A DNA stretch of 64,000 bases, taken from NCBI RefSeq assembly GCF_000421185.1, contig NZ_ATWJ01000001.1:62001-126000 (forward strand), read 5' to 3'. The position numbers and the translations under genes were made by a program. Shown piece after piece: positions 17,029 to 24,662 of the stretch (its first letter is position 1; the number at the start of each line of letters is the position of its first letter). This stretch comes from Ornithinimicrobium pekingense DSM 21552. GTDB lineage: Bacteria > Actinomycetota > Actinomycetes > Actinomycetales > Dermatophilaceae. The notes under the pieces are model-generated. The model was not told the origin of the DNA, ran no database searches, and saw only the letters and a program-made list of their open reading frames with translations.

Positions 17029-17802
17029 GTGGACAGCACCCGGACCGACGACGCCCGGTTCACCGGCCTGCGTCGCTACAACGTCGTGGCGGCCGTGGTG
17101 CACGCGGCGCAGGCCGTGGCGGTGGTGGCGCTCGCGACCGACTTCACGCTGCCGGTCACCGGCAGCTATCTCGCGGGGCCGCCCGGCAGCCCGCCGGGCG
17201 AGCCGGTGACGCTGTGGGACGTGTCGATCCCCCTGGCGGTCGCGGCCTTCCTGGCGCTGTCGGCGTTCTTCCACGCCCTCGTCGCCTCCCCGCCATCCTT
17301 CGCGCGCTACCGCGCCGGCCTGCGTCGGGGCCACAACTACTTCCGCTGGGTGGAGTACTCGCTGTCGAGCTCGTTGATGATCGTGCTCATCGCCCAGCTG
17401 GTCGGCATCTCCGACGTGGTCGCGCTGCTGGGACTCTTCGGCGTCAACGCCTCCATGATCCTCTTCGGCTGGCTCCAGGAGCGCTACCACCGGCCGGGGG
17501 ACGGCGGCTGGCTGCCGTTCGTCTTCGGCTGCCTCGCGGGAGCCGTCCCCTGGGTGGGCATCGTGGTCTACACCGTGGCCCCGGGGTCGACGTCCGGCGC
17601 CGAGCCGCCCGGCTTCGTCTACGGGATCATCGTCTCGCTGTTCCTCTTCTTCAACGTCTTCGCCCTCGTGCAGTGGCTCCAGTACCGTCCCGTCGGCCGG
17701 TTCCGCGACTACCTGCTCGGCGAACGGCTCTACATCACGCTGAGCCTGACGGCCAAGTCCGCCCTCGCCTGGCAGATCTTCGCGGGCACGCTCGCGGCCT
17801 GA
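17029..17802 (+). CDS. Heliorhodopsin
   Basis: A 257-residue, seven-helix retinal protein of the heliorhodopsin family, whose membrane orientation is inverted relative to type-1 rhodopsins. Family signatures are seen throughout: FRWVEYSLSSSLMIVLIAQL in helix 3 with the Schiff-base counterion Glu109, LFGVNASMILFGWLQERY, PGFVYGIIVSLFLFFNVFAL, and LTAKSALAWQIF in helix 7 with the retinal-binding Lys243. His25 and His82 correspond to conserved histidines. The start is GTG at 17029 with a GAGGGAG box; the N-terminus is charged, as expected for a cytoplasmic end. Heliorhodopsins studied so far do not pump ions strongly and have slow photocycles, suggesting sensing or enzyme regulation. It lies between nuoC2 and nuoB2 on the opposite strand, ending 17 bases from the nuoB2 stop. 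No retinal synthesis gene is in the window. Confidence 0.96.
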   Translation: MDSTRTDDARFTGLRRYNVVAAVVHAAQAVAVVALATDFTLPVTGSYLAGPPGSPPGEPVTLWDVSIPLAVAAFLALSAFFHALVASPPSFARYRAGLRRGHNYFRWVEYSLSSSLMIVLIAQLVGISDVVALLGLFGVNASMILFGWLQERYHRPGDGGWLPFVFGCLAGAVPWVGIVVYTVAPGSTSGAEPPGFVYGIIVSLFLFFNVFALVQWLQYRPVGRFRDYLLGERLYITLSLTAKSALAWQIFAGTLAA

Positions 17803-17819
17803 GGCCGGGGAGGAGGCTC

Positions 17820-18428
17820 TCAGCCGGGTGGCGCCACCAGTCCCCGGGTGACCTCCCCCGCCGACACCGGCCGGTCGGCACACCTCGACCCGTGCCGCGC
17901 CCGGGCCCGTCCGGGCGTCTCGGCGGCGATCTGCTCCTGCAGCCGCACGATGCCCGCGAGCAGCGCCTCCGGGCGCGGCGGGCAGCCCGGCACATAGACG
18001 TCGACGGGGATGAGCTGGTCGACGCCCTTGGTCACCGAGTAGGAGTCCCAGTAGGGGCCACCGGAGTTGGAGCAGGCGCCGAAGGAGATGACGTACTTGG
18101 GCTCGGGCATCTGCTCGTAGAGGCGCCGGATCGCCGGGGCCATCTTGTCGGTCACCGTGCCCGAGACCACCATCAGGTCAGACTGCCGCGGCCCGGGGGC
18201 GAAGGGGATGACCCCGAGTCGGATGAAGTCGTGCCGGGCCATCGAGGCGCTGATGAACTCGATGGCGCAGCAGGCCAGTCCGAAGTTGAACACCCACAGG
18301 GAGTACTTGCGGCCCCAGTTGAGGACGACCTGCACGGCCCGCGGCGCCCGCTCCACCGGGGCACCGACGCGGGGCGCCGGCAAGGTGGTCGCCCCCGGGG
18401 TATGACGCTGCTCGTGCGGGCTGCTCAC
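17820..18428 (-). CDS. nuoB2: Complex I subunit NuoB, second copy
   Basis: A 202-residue subunit carrying the last iron-sulfur cluster before quinone. All four cysteine ligands are present: Cys53-Cys54 ([10 protein letters not shown]), Cys119 ([11 protein letters not shown]) and Cys149 ([11 protein letters not shown]). Both termini are longer than in the main NuoB; the C-terminal 35 residues are basic and unconserved. The GTG at 18428 lies one base beyond the nuoA2 stop, with GAGG just upstream. It converges on the heliorhodopsin gene. Confidence 0.95.
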   Translation of the reverse strand: MSSPHEQRHTPGATTLPAPRVGAPVERAPRAVQVVLNWGRKYSLWVFNFGLACCAIEFISASMARHDFIRLGVIPFAPGPRQSDLMVVSGTVTDKMAPAIRRLYEQMPEPKYVISFGACSNSGGPYWDSYSVTKGVDQLIPVDVYVPGCPPRPEALLAGIVRLQEQIAAETPGRARARHGSRCADRPVSAGEVTRGLVAPPG

Positions 18429-18429
18429 C

Positions 18430-18786
18430 TCACCACCACCTCAGCAGGCCGCGGCGCCACACGTGCAGCAGCGCCACGACCAGCACGCCGATGAAGATGG
18501 CCATCTCGACCAGGGAGGCCACGCCGAGGTCGGTGCGCACGACCAGCGCCCAGGGGAAGAGGTAGACGGCGTCGACGGCGAAGATGACGTAGAGCAGGGT
18601 GAAGACGAGGTAGCGCACGCTGCCCTGCTGCCAGCCCTCGCCGACCGGGTCGACCCCGGACTCGTAGGTCGTCAGCTTGCCGGCCACGGGGTCGGAGGGC
18701 GCGAGCAGGCGCCGCGCGCCCATGGCGGCGGCCACGAGGGCCACACCGGCCAGGACGACGGCCGCGACGACGAGATACCCATCCAT
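18430..18786 (-). CDS. nuoA2: Complex I subunit NuoA, second copy
   Basis: A 118-residue subunit with three membrane helices. The family core is visible as [20 protein letters not shown] and [17 protein letters not shown]; the acidic residues of the middle helix are retained. First gene of the nuoA2B2 pair. A minus-strand TAGGGT (18795-18800) ends eight bases before the ATG, suggesting a leaderless mRNA. Confidence 0.93.
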   Translation of the reverse strand: MDGYLVVAAVVLAGVALVAAAMGARRLLAPSDPVAGKLTTYESGVDPVGEGWQQGSVRYLVFTLLYVIFAVDAVYLFPWALVVRTDLGVASLVEMAIFIGVLVVALLHVWRRGLLRWW

Positions 18787-18794
18787 CGCCCCTC

Positions 18795-18800
18795 ACCCTA
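18795..18800 (-). promoter_or_regulatory. -10 box of nuoA2
   Basis: TAGGGT on the minus strand, eight bases before the nuoA2 ATG. The transcription start would fall at or next to the start codon. It lies in the 53-base gap after tmsB, so nuoA2B2 seems not to depend on tmsAB transcription. Confidence 0.4.
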
Positions 18801-18839
18801 GCCGCCGGTGCCGCGCGCCGGGCAGCGACGCGGGCACCC

Positions 18840-20117
18840 TCAGCCGAAGTCCGGCCGCAGGGGGTAGCCGGACTCTCCCTCCGCGCTGGTCCGCGTCGCC
18901 AGCACCTGGTGCAGCTGGATGGAGCCGCGCTCGAAGTTGAGGCGTGACCCGGCCAGGTAGAGGCCCCAGACCCGGGCGGTGGGCAGGCCTGCCTCGGCGA
19001 CGCACTCCTGCCAGGAGGCCGAGAGGTTCTCGCACCAGGCGGCGCAGGTGCGGGCGTAGTGCTGGCGCAGGTTCTCGTGGTGCTGCACCTCGAGGCCGAC
19101 CCGCTCCATCTCGGTGACGATGCGGCCCGAGGCGGCGAGCTCGCCGTCGGGGAAGACGTAGCGCGCCACGAAGTCGCCGCGGCGCATCGGCACGTGGTCG
19201 GGGCTGCGCCAGGTGATGCAGTGGTTCAGCAGCCGGCCGCCGTCCCGGAGCCGGTCGCGCAGGAAGGTGAAGTAGGAGCGGTAGCGGCGCACCCCGATGT
19301 GCTCGGTCAGCCCGATGGAGGAGACGGCGTCGAACCCCCGCTCGGTCACGTCGCGGTAGTCGGCGTGCCGGACCTCGGCGCCCCCCAGCCCCTCGGCCGC
19401 GATCCGCTCCTGCGCCCAGGTCGCCTGGGCACGGGAGAGGGTGACCCCCAGCGCGGTGACGCCGTGGTGCCGGACGGCGTGCCGCACCATGCCGCCCCAG
19501 CCGCACCCCACGTCGAGCAGCCGCATCCCCGGGCGCAGGCCGAGCTTGCGGCAGACCAGCTCGTACTTGGCCTCCTGCGCCTCCTCGAGGGTGGCGTCCG
19601 GCCGCGGGTAGACCGCGCAGGTGTAGGTCATCGAGGGGCCCAGCAGCATCTCGTAGAAGCGGTTGGACACGTCGTAGTGGTGCCGGATCGCCTCGGCGTC
19701 GCGGCGGCGCCCGTGCCGGATGCCGTGCGCCAGCCTGCGCACCTCGCTCGGGGTCTCCAGCTCCGGCAGCGGCGGCAGCGCGGTGAGGCTGACCCCGGAC
19801 TCGCGCACGACCCGCACCAGGTCGGGCAGCTCGCGCAGCGGGGGCAGCCGCACGTCGAAGCCGTCCATGAGCCGCAGCTCCTCGTAGGGGTAGGCCTCGT
19901 CCATCCCGTCGATCGACAGGTCCCCCTGCAGGTAGGCGCGGGCGAAGCCGACCTGCCCGGGATGGCTCGCGATGTAGCCGATCGCCCGCGGGGTGTGCAG
20001 CCGCATGACCCGCCCGTCGAGGTTGCCCGCCGTCGACCCGTCGTGGGCCACGACCCCCACGGTCGTCGGCTCCCCGAGCACGTGGTGGACGGTCTGCGCC
20101 ACGCTGCGTGCCGTCAT
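18840..20117 (-). CDS. tmsB: Cyclopropane-fatty-acid-synthase-family methyltransferase (TmsB/BfaB-like)
   Basis: A 425-residue S-adenosylmethionine enzyme. The family elements are IRHHYDVSNRFYEMLLGPSM, YTCAVYPRPDATLEEAQEAK, the SAM-binding RLLDVGCGWGGMVRHA and a SSIGLTEHIGVRRYRSYF segment. Such enzymes methylate the double bond of acyl chains in phospholipids. The neighbour tmsA, whose stop overlaps this ATG in ATGA, encodes an FAD oxidoreductase; this pairing is known from actinobacterial synthesis of 10-methyl (tuberculostearic-type) fatty acids, so a methyl-branch product is more likely than a cyclopropane ring. This assignment is from context. Confidence 0.82.
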   Translation of the reverse strand: MTARSVAQTVHHVLGEPTTVGVVAHDGSTAGNLDGRVMRLHTPRAIGYIASHPGQVGFARAYLQGDLSIDGMDEAYPYEELRLMDGFDVRLPPLRELPDLVRVVRESGVSLTALPPLPELETPSEVRRLAHGIRHGRRRDAEAIRHHYDVSNRFYEMLLGPSMTYTCAVYPRPDATLEEAQEAKYELVCRKLGLRPGMRLLDVGCGWGGMVRHAVRHHGVTALGVTLSRAQATWAQERIAAEGLGGAEVRHADYRDVTERGFDAVSSIGLTEHIGVRRYRSYFTFLRDRLRDGGRLLNHCITWRSPDHVPMRRGDFVARYVFPDGELAASGRIVTEMERVGLEVQHHENLRQHYARTCAAWCENLSASWQECVAEAGLPTARVWGLYLAGSRLNFERGSIQLHQVLATRTSAEGESGYPLRPDFG

Positions 20118-21523
20118 CTCGACCTCACCGTCTTCTCGTACAGGGTGGGCAGGCGCCCACCGGGGTCGTAGCGGGCCCTCGCCGTGTCCAGCTGCTCCCC
20201 GCCGTAGAGGTCGCGGAACGTCGCCTCGTCGTAGAAGGCCTCGGAGTACAGGCCCTTGTGCCCACCCAGCGCGCCCACCTTCTCCTCCACCGCGCGGTTG
20301 GTGTCGCCGTAGCGCCCGCCCGGGGGGATGTCGACGGCCGACCAGAAGCCGACGTTGACGTAGTCCTCCCCGGCCCGCATCGGGTAGAGCGGCCAGGGGG
20401 AGGACGCGCCGGGCGCCACCCCGGTCGCGCGCAGCCGGACCGGGCACAGCCACACCGGCTCGATCGGGACCTCCCGCAGGAACCAGCGCAGGAAGTCCGC
20501 GGTCCGGTGCAGCGGGATCTCGACGTCCTGGACCACGCGCTCCTGCGGCGGCCGTCCCCGCCGGCGCTGCAGCGCGGCATACCAGCCGCGGCGCTGCTCG
20601 AAGGCCATGATCCGCCAGTAGACGTCGCTGCGCAGGAGCCGGCGCGGCCACAGCGCACGCACCAGCGGCTGCTGGGCGCCGAACGCCCGCGAGCACCAGA
20701 ACCAGTCGGTGTCCCAGCGCCACAGGTAGTCGTGCGCGCTCAGCACGTCGCGGCGGCGGTGCTGGATCGAGCGGTAGTAGGGCTCGGCGCCCGTGTAGTC
20801 GCTGGGTGCCGTCCCCCCGGTGGACGCCGACCAGCGCCCGAGCGTCAGGTAGGCCTCGTCCGCGGAGAAGACCACCCCGTCCAGGAAGTCGACGGGGCGA
20901 CCGTCGTGCTCCCGCGTGTCCATCACCGCGCGCACCGTGCCCACCAGGGCGTCGAGGTCGGTGAAGCGGTGGTGCTCGAGGAGCACCCACGGACCGGCCC
21001 GCTCCAGCTCCACCACGAGCCCCAGGACGTAGCCGAGCGATCCGTAGGAGTTGGGCATGGCCCGGAAGAGGTCCGCGTGCTCGCCGTCCGGGGTCGCGGT
21101 CACCACCTCGCCGGACCCGGTCAGCACGTCCATCTCCACGACCGACTCGTGCGGGAGCCCGCTGCGGAAGGAGGTCGACTCGATGCCCAGGCCGACGACG
21201 GCGCCGCCGATCGTGATCGTGCGCAGCTGCGGGACGACCAGCGGCACGCAGCCGTGCGGCAGCAGCTCGTCGACCAGCTGCTCGTAGGTGGTCAGTCCGC
21301 CGACGAGGGCGCGCCCGGCGGCGGCGTCGAGGTCGAAGACCCCGGCGCAGGCCCCGAGGTCGAGTCGCGGTGCGTCGGTCTGGTCGCGCCGGCGGAAGAG
21401 GTTCGACGTCCGCTTCGCCAGCCGCACCGGCGCACCCGGGGGCAGCGCGGCGTACGACTCCCTCGCGGAGCGCACCGCGGCCTCGTAGGCAGGCGTGCGG
21501 GCCGGGCCCATGCTCGCCATCAT
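20114..21523 (-). CDS. tmsA: FAD-binding oxidoreductase of methyl-branched lipid synthesis (TmsA/BfaA-like)
   Basis: A 469-residue protein with an N-terminal FAD-binding (PCMH-type) domain: GLTTYEQLVDELLPHGCVPL, the TITIGGAVVGLGIESTSFR segment typical of DHCR24-like oxidoreductases, and SYGSLGYVLGLVVEL. The C-terminal half contains DYVNVGFWSAVDIP and LGGHKGLYSEAFYDE. With the TmsB methyltransferase it would reduce the methylene intermediate to a 10-methyl acyl chain. Three nearby ATGs (21523, 21520, 21511) could start it. The gene precedes and overlaps tmsB. Confidence 0.8.
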   Translation of the reverse strand: MMASMGPARTPAYEAAVRSARESYAALPPGAPVRLAKRTSNLFRRRDQTDAPRLDLGACAGVFDLDAAAGRALVGGLTTYEQLVDELLPHGCVPLVVPQLRTITIGGAVVGLGIESTSFRSGLPHESVVEMDVLTGSGEVVTATPDGEHADLFRAMPNSYGSLGYVLGLVVELERAGPWVLLEHHRFTDLDALVGTVRAVMDTREHDGRPVDFLDGVVFSADEAYLTLGRWSASTGGTAPSDYTGAEPYYRSIQHRRRDVLSAHDYLWRWDTDWFWCSRAFGAQQPLVRALWPRRLLRSDVYWRIMAFEQRRGWYAALQRRRGRPPQERVVQDVEIPLHRTADFLRWFLREVPIEPVWLCPVRLRATGVAPGASSPWPLYPMRAGEDYVNVGFWSAVDIPPGGRYGDTNRAVEEKVGALGGHKGLYSEAFYDEATFRDLYGGEQLDTARARYDPGGRLPTLYEKTVRSR

Positions 21524-21721
21524 GGCCCAGGCTCGATCCCGCCCGCAGGATCGGTGCGGGTATGAGGTGCGTCACACCGCGCTCCGGCCGCGGCTGGCGA
21601 AGCAGTCCATCCGCAGGCGCACCGGACGAAGGAACGCCGGCGACACTGTCTGCTCTGCGTAGGGCCTTCGGTCGTGGCGTGCCGCACACCCGGACGAGCG
21701 GCGGATCGTTCGACTGTCCGT

Positions 21722-21751
21722 TTGGAGCCTGCCGCCGCCGGCACCTATGGT
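21722..21751 (+). promoter_or_regulatory. Possible promoter of the met operon
   Basis: TTGGAG (21722-21727) and TATGGT (21746-21751) are spaced by 18 bases; transcription would begin near 21758, giving a leader of about 265 bases before metN. The flanking stretch 21524-21720 contains the tmsA upstream region with an imperfect GATCC/GGATC inverted repeat (21534-21551) and nothing else I could identify. Confidence 0.4.
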
Positions 21752-21792
21752 TGACAACGCAACCAAGCCCCCGCTGCAGGTGAGAGGACGCC

Positions 21793-21864
21793 ATGACCGG
21801 CCGACGAATGCGCATGACGCCAGGGACCCGGGTCACCGGTGTTCCCGCGGGCATGCGCCACTGA
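21793..21864 (+). CDS. Possible 23-residue leader peptide with four Met codons
   Basis: An ATG preceded by GAGAGGA at a good distance opens a short frame encoding 23 residues: MTGRRMRMTPGT, then RVTGVPAGMRH and a stop. Four of 23 codons are Met, and two consecutive CGA Arg codons, rare in this genome, come just before the second Met. It sits in the long leader of the methionine transporter operon, upstream of a GC-rich hairpin at 21963-21999. This is the arrangement expected for translation-coupled attenuation. The call rests on position and composition; it may be chance. Confidence 0.35.
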   Translation: MTGRRMRMTPGTRVTGVPAGMRH

Positions 21865-21962
21865 CCGTCGCCGCCCGGAGCGTCCCTCCCTCCAGCCCCG
21901 CGTGCTCTGCGCCCCTCCGGCGCACAGGCACCCGCACCCTCGACACCACCCCGCCCGGTGCT

Positions 21963-21999
21963 CCGGCGCCGCCGAGCCCTGCTCGCGCGCCGGCGCCGG
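21963..21999 (+). terminator. Hairpin just before metN, possible attenuator
   Basis: CCGGCGCCG (21963-21971) pairs perfectly with CGGCGCCGG (21991-21999) across a 19-base loop. It ends 13 bases before the AAGGA ribosome site of metN. There is no T-tract. It could stop transcription early or mask the ribosome site. Confidence 0.35.
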
Positions 22000-22024
22000 C
22001 TGCTCCCCTGCGAAGGAACCTCAC

Positions 22025-23065
22025 GTGATCACCCTCACGAACATCGGCAAGACCTTCCCCGGCACCCGCCGGCGGCCGGCCGTCACCGCCCTCGACGACG
22101 TCAGCCTGACCGTCGAGCGCGGCCAGGTCATGGGCGTCGTCGGCCCCTCCGGCTCCGGCAAGTCCACCCTCGCGCGCATCGTCAACCTGCTCGAGCGCCC
22201 GACCAGGGGGACCGTCACGGTCGACGGGGTCGAGCTCACGGCCCTGAGCGCCGGGCAGCTCAACAGCGCGCGGCGCGGGATCGGCATGATCTTCCAGCAG
22301 TTCAACCTGCTGGACTCACGCACCGCGCTGGCCAACGTCGAGCTGCCGCTGGAGCTCGCCGGCGTCGGGCGCGCCGAGCGCCGTGCCCGGGCCACCGAGC
22401 TGCTGCAGCGGGTCGGCCTCGGCGACAAGCTCGGGTCCCACCCCGCCCAGCTCTCCGGTGGCCAGCGCCAGCGGGTGGCGATCGCCCGCGCCCTGGCCCC
22501 CCGACCCCGGGTGCTGCTCTGCGACGAGGCCACCTCGGCACTCGACCCGGTCTCCACCGCGTCCGTGCTCACCCTGCTGCGCGACCTCACCGACGAGCTC
22601 GACCTCACCACGGTCCTGATCACCCACGAGATGGACGTGGTCAAGCGCGCCTGCGACCACGTCACGCTGCTCGAGGCCGGCCGCGTGGTCGACGCCGGCG
22701 CCCTCTCCGACGTCGTGCGCCGGCCGCTCTCGCCCCTGGCCACCCGGCTGCTGCCGCACCCGCAGGCGCCCGTGGGCGAGCCGGTCGTCGAGGTCACCGT
22801 CGGCGGCGCCGGCCACGACGCGGTGCTCACCGAGCTGATCCGCAGGTATGACGTGCAGGTCGCCGTGGTGGCGGGCTCGGTCGAGACGCTGGGCGACCAG
22901 CGCTTCGGGCGGCTGCAGCTGCGCCTCGACGGCGCCCCGGAGCAGGTGCGACCGGCCCTGGAGTTCCTCGCCGCGGCCGATCCCGGCGGGCGCGACCCCG
23001 GCAGCGAGGACACGCACGATCTCGACGACCGGGCGCTGCGCGCGCTCGAGGAGGCGGTGGCCTGA
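22025..23065 (+). CDS. metN: Methionine ABC transporter, ATP-binding protein
   Basis: A 346-residue ATPase. Walker A is GPSGSGKST (residues 40-48), the Q-loop is in FQQFNLLD, the signature is LSGGQRQRVAIARAL, Walker B is VLLCDEATSALD and the switch histidine is in LITHEMD. After about residue 255 comes the ferredoxin-like NIL domain (VVEVTVGGAGHDAVLTELIR), the methionine-sensing domain of MetN that inhibits transport when bound. The GTG start at 22025 has a GAAGGAA box. The stop overlaps the metI start by one base. Confidence 0.96.
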   Translation: MITLTNIGKTFPGTRRRPAVTALDDVSLTVERGQVMGVVGPSGSGKSTLARIVNLLERPTRGTVTVDGVELTALSAGQLNSARRGIGMIFQQFNLLDSRTALANVELPLELAGVGRAERRARATELLQRVGLGDKLGSHPAQLSGGQRQRVAIARALAPRPRVLLCDEATSALDPVSTASVLTLLRDLTDELDLTTVLITHEMDVVKRACDHVTLLEAGRVVDAGALSDVVRRPLSPLATRLLPHPQAPVGEPVVEVTVGGAGHDAVLTELIRRYDVQVAVVAGSVETLGDQRFGRLQLRLDGAPEQVRPALEFLAAADPGGRDPGSEDTHDLDDRALRALEEAVA

Positions 23066-23724
23066 TGATCGACTGGGACCGCATCGGACCTGCCCTGTGG
23101 CAGGCGACCGTCGAGACCGGCTACATGGTCTCGGTCTCGATGGTGCTCGCCGTCGGGCTCGGCATCCCGCTGGGTGTGCTGCTGCTGCTCACCGCACCCG
23201 ACGGGCTGAAGCCCCAGCGGGTCGTCAACGGCGTCGTCGGGGCGTTCGTCAACATGGGCCGCTCGGTGCCCTTCATCGTGCTGCTCGTGCTGGTCGCGCC
23301 GGTCACCCGGCTCGTCACCGGCACCACGATCGGCTCGACGGCCACCATCGTGCCGCTGACCATCGCCGCCGTGCCCTTCCTCGCCCGGCTGGTCGAGGCC
23401 TCGCTGCGCGAGGTCCACCCCGGCAAGGTCGAGGCCGCCCGCGCCATGGGTGCCAGCACCCGGCAGATCGTGCGCACGGTGCTGCTGCCCGAGGCCCGAC
23501 CGGGCCTGGTCGCCGCGGCGACCGTCACCCTCATCGCACTCATCTCCTACTCCGCGATGGCCGGTGCCATCGGCGGCGGCGGTCTGGGCGACTTCGCGAT
23601 CCGCTACGGCTACCAGCGCTTCGACACGGCGGTGACCGTCGCCACCGTGGTCGTGCTGCTGGTCATGGTGCAGCTGCTGCAGTCGGCCGGCGACCGCCTG
23701 GCCCGCCGGCTCGCGCACCGCTGA
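23065..23724 (+). CDS. metI: Methionine ABC transporter, permease
   Basis: A 219-residue permease with about five membrane helices. The MetI-type coupling loop EAARAMGASTRQIVRTVLLP is clear, and FVNMGRSVPFIVLLVLVAP and YSAMAGAIGGGGLGDFAIRY are diagnostic of the MetI group. The ATG shares one base with the metN stop (TGATG), indicating coupled translation. Confidence 0.96.
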   Translation: MIDWDRIGPALWQATVETGYMVSVSMVLAVGLGIPLGVLLLLTAPDGLKPQRVVNGVVGAFVNMGRSVPFIVLLVLVAPVTRLVTGTTIGSTATIVPLTIAAVPFLARLVEASLREVHPGKVEAARAMGASTRQIVRTVLLPEARPGLVAAATVTLIALISYSAMAGAIGGGGLGDFAIRYGYQRFDTAVTVATVVVLLVMVQLLQSAGDRLARRLAHR

Positions 23725-23786
23725 GCACGCACCGCATCGCACCGCATACCTCCCCTGTCCTCCCCCCGCCCTCGAAAGGCACCGTC

Positions 23787-24623
23787 ATGTCCTTCTTCCC
23801 CGCCCCCCGCCCCCTGACCCTGGCCTCCACCGCGCTCGCCGCCACGCTGGCGCTCACCGCCTGCGGCAGCTCCTCCGGTGCCGGCTCCGACGACACGTCC
23901 GGCCCGCTGCGGGTCGCCGTCACGCCGGTCCCCCACGCCGACATCCTGCAGTTCGTCGACGAGGAGCTCGCCGCCGACGCCGGCCTGGACCTCGAGATCG
24001 TCGAGTTCACCGACTACGTCCAGCCCAACGCCGCGCTCGACCAGGGTGACGTGGACGCCAACTACTACCAGCACGGTGTCTTCCTGGCCGACCAGGAGGA
24101 GCAGGCGGGCTACGACTTCACCGGGCTGGCGACCATCAGCTTCCAGCCGATGGGTCTGTACTCGCAGACGGCGGACGACCTCGCCGACCTGCCCCCGGGC
24201 GCGACCGTCGCCATCCCCAACGACCCGGTCAACGGCTCGCGCGGGCTCAAGCTGCTGGCGCAGGAGGGCCTGATCGTCCTGGAGGACCCCGAGGCCGCCG
24301 TGCCGACGCTGCTCGACATCACCGACAACGTCAAGGACCTGCAGTTCGAGGAGGTCGAGGCCGCCCAGCTGCCGCGCAGCCTCGGTGACGTCGACGTGGC
24401 CGCGGTGCCCGGCAACTACGCCCTCGACGCCGACCTGTCGCCCCAGGAGGACGCGCTCGTCGCCGAGGACACCAGCGACACGACCTACGCCAACCAGCTC
24501 GTCGTCCGCGCCGGCGAGGAGGAGGACCCGCGCCTGCAGCAGCTGCTGGAGCTGCTCACCTCCGAGGAGGTCCGCGCCTACATCGACGAGACCTACGACG
24601 GCGCGGTCGTCGCCGCCTTCTGA
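23787..24623 (+). CDS. metQ: Methionine-binding lipoprotein 1
   Basis: A 278-residue NlpA/MetQ-type substrate-binding protein. A signal peptide ends in the lipobox LALTAC, with Cys26 as the lipidated residue. The mature part contains VAVTPVPHADILQFVDEELA, EIVEFTDYVQPNAALDQGDV, DANYYQHGVFLADQE, IPNDPVNGSRGLKLLAQEG and EVEAAQLPRSLGDVDVAAVP. An AAAGG ribosome site precedes the ATG. A close paralogue follows directly. Confidence 0.93.
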   Translation: MSFFPAPRPLTLASTALAATLALTACGSSSGAGSDDTSGPLRVAVTPVPHADILQFVDEELAADAGLDLEIVEFTDYVQPNAALDQGDVDANYYQHGVFLADQEEQAGYDFTGLATISFQPMGLYSQTADDLADLPPGATVAIPNDPVNGSRGLKLLAQEGLIVLEDPEAAVPTLLDITDNVKDLQFEEVEAAQLPRSLGDVDVAAVPGNYALDADLSPQEDALVAEDTSDTTYANQLVVRAGEEEDPRLQQLLELLTSEEVRAYIDETYDGAVVAAF

Positions 24624-24662
24624 CCTCTCACCGTCTACCGAACACACGAAGGACACATCACC

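Noticed and set aside
17029-17802. Type-1 proton-pumping rhodopsin
   Set aside because: Helix 3 WVEYSLSSS and helix 7 LTAKSALAWQIF are heliorhodopsin signatures; the proton-pump helix C pattern is absent.
21752-22024. SAM riboswitch before metN
   Set aside because: I could not find the conserved core blocks of SAM-I, SAM-II or SAM-IV elements; the leader peptide with hairpin explains the region better. A covariance-model search would decide.
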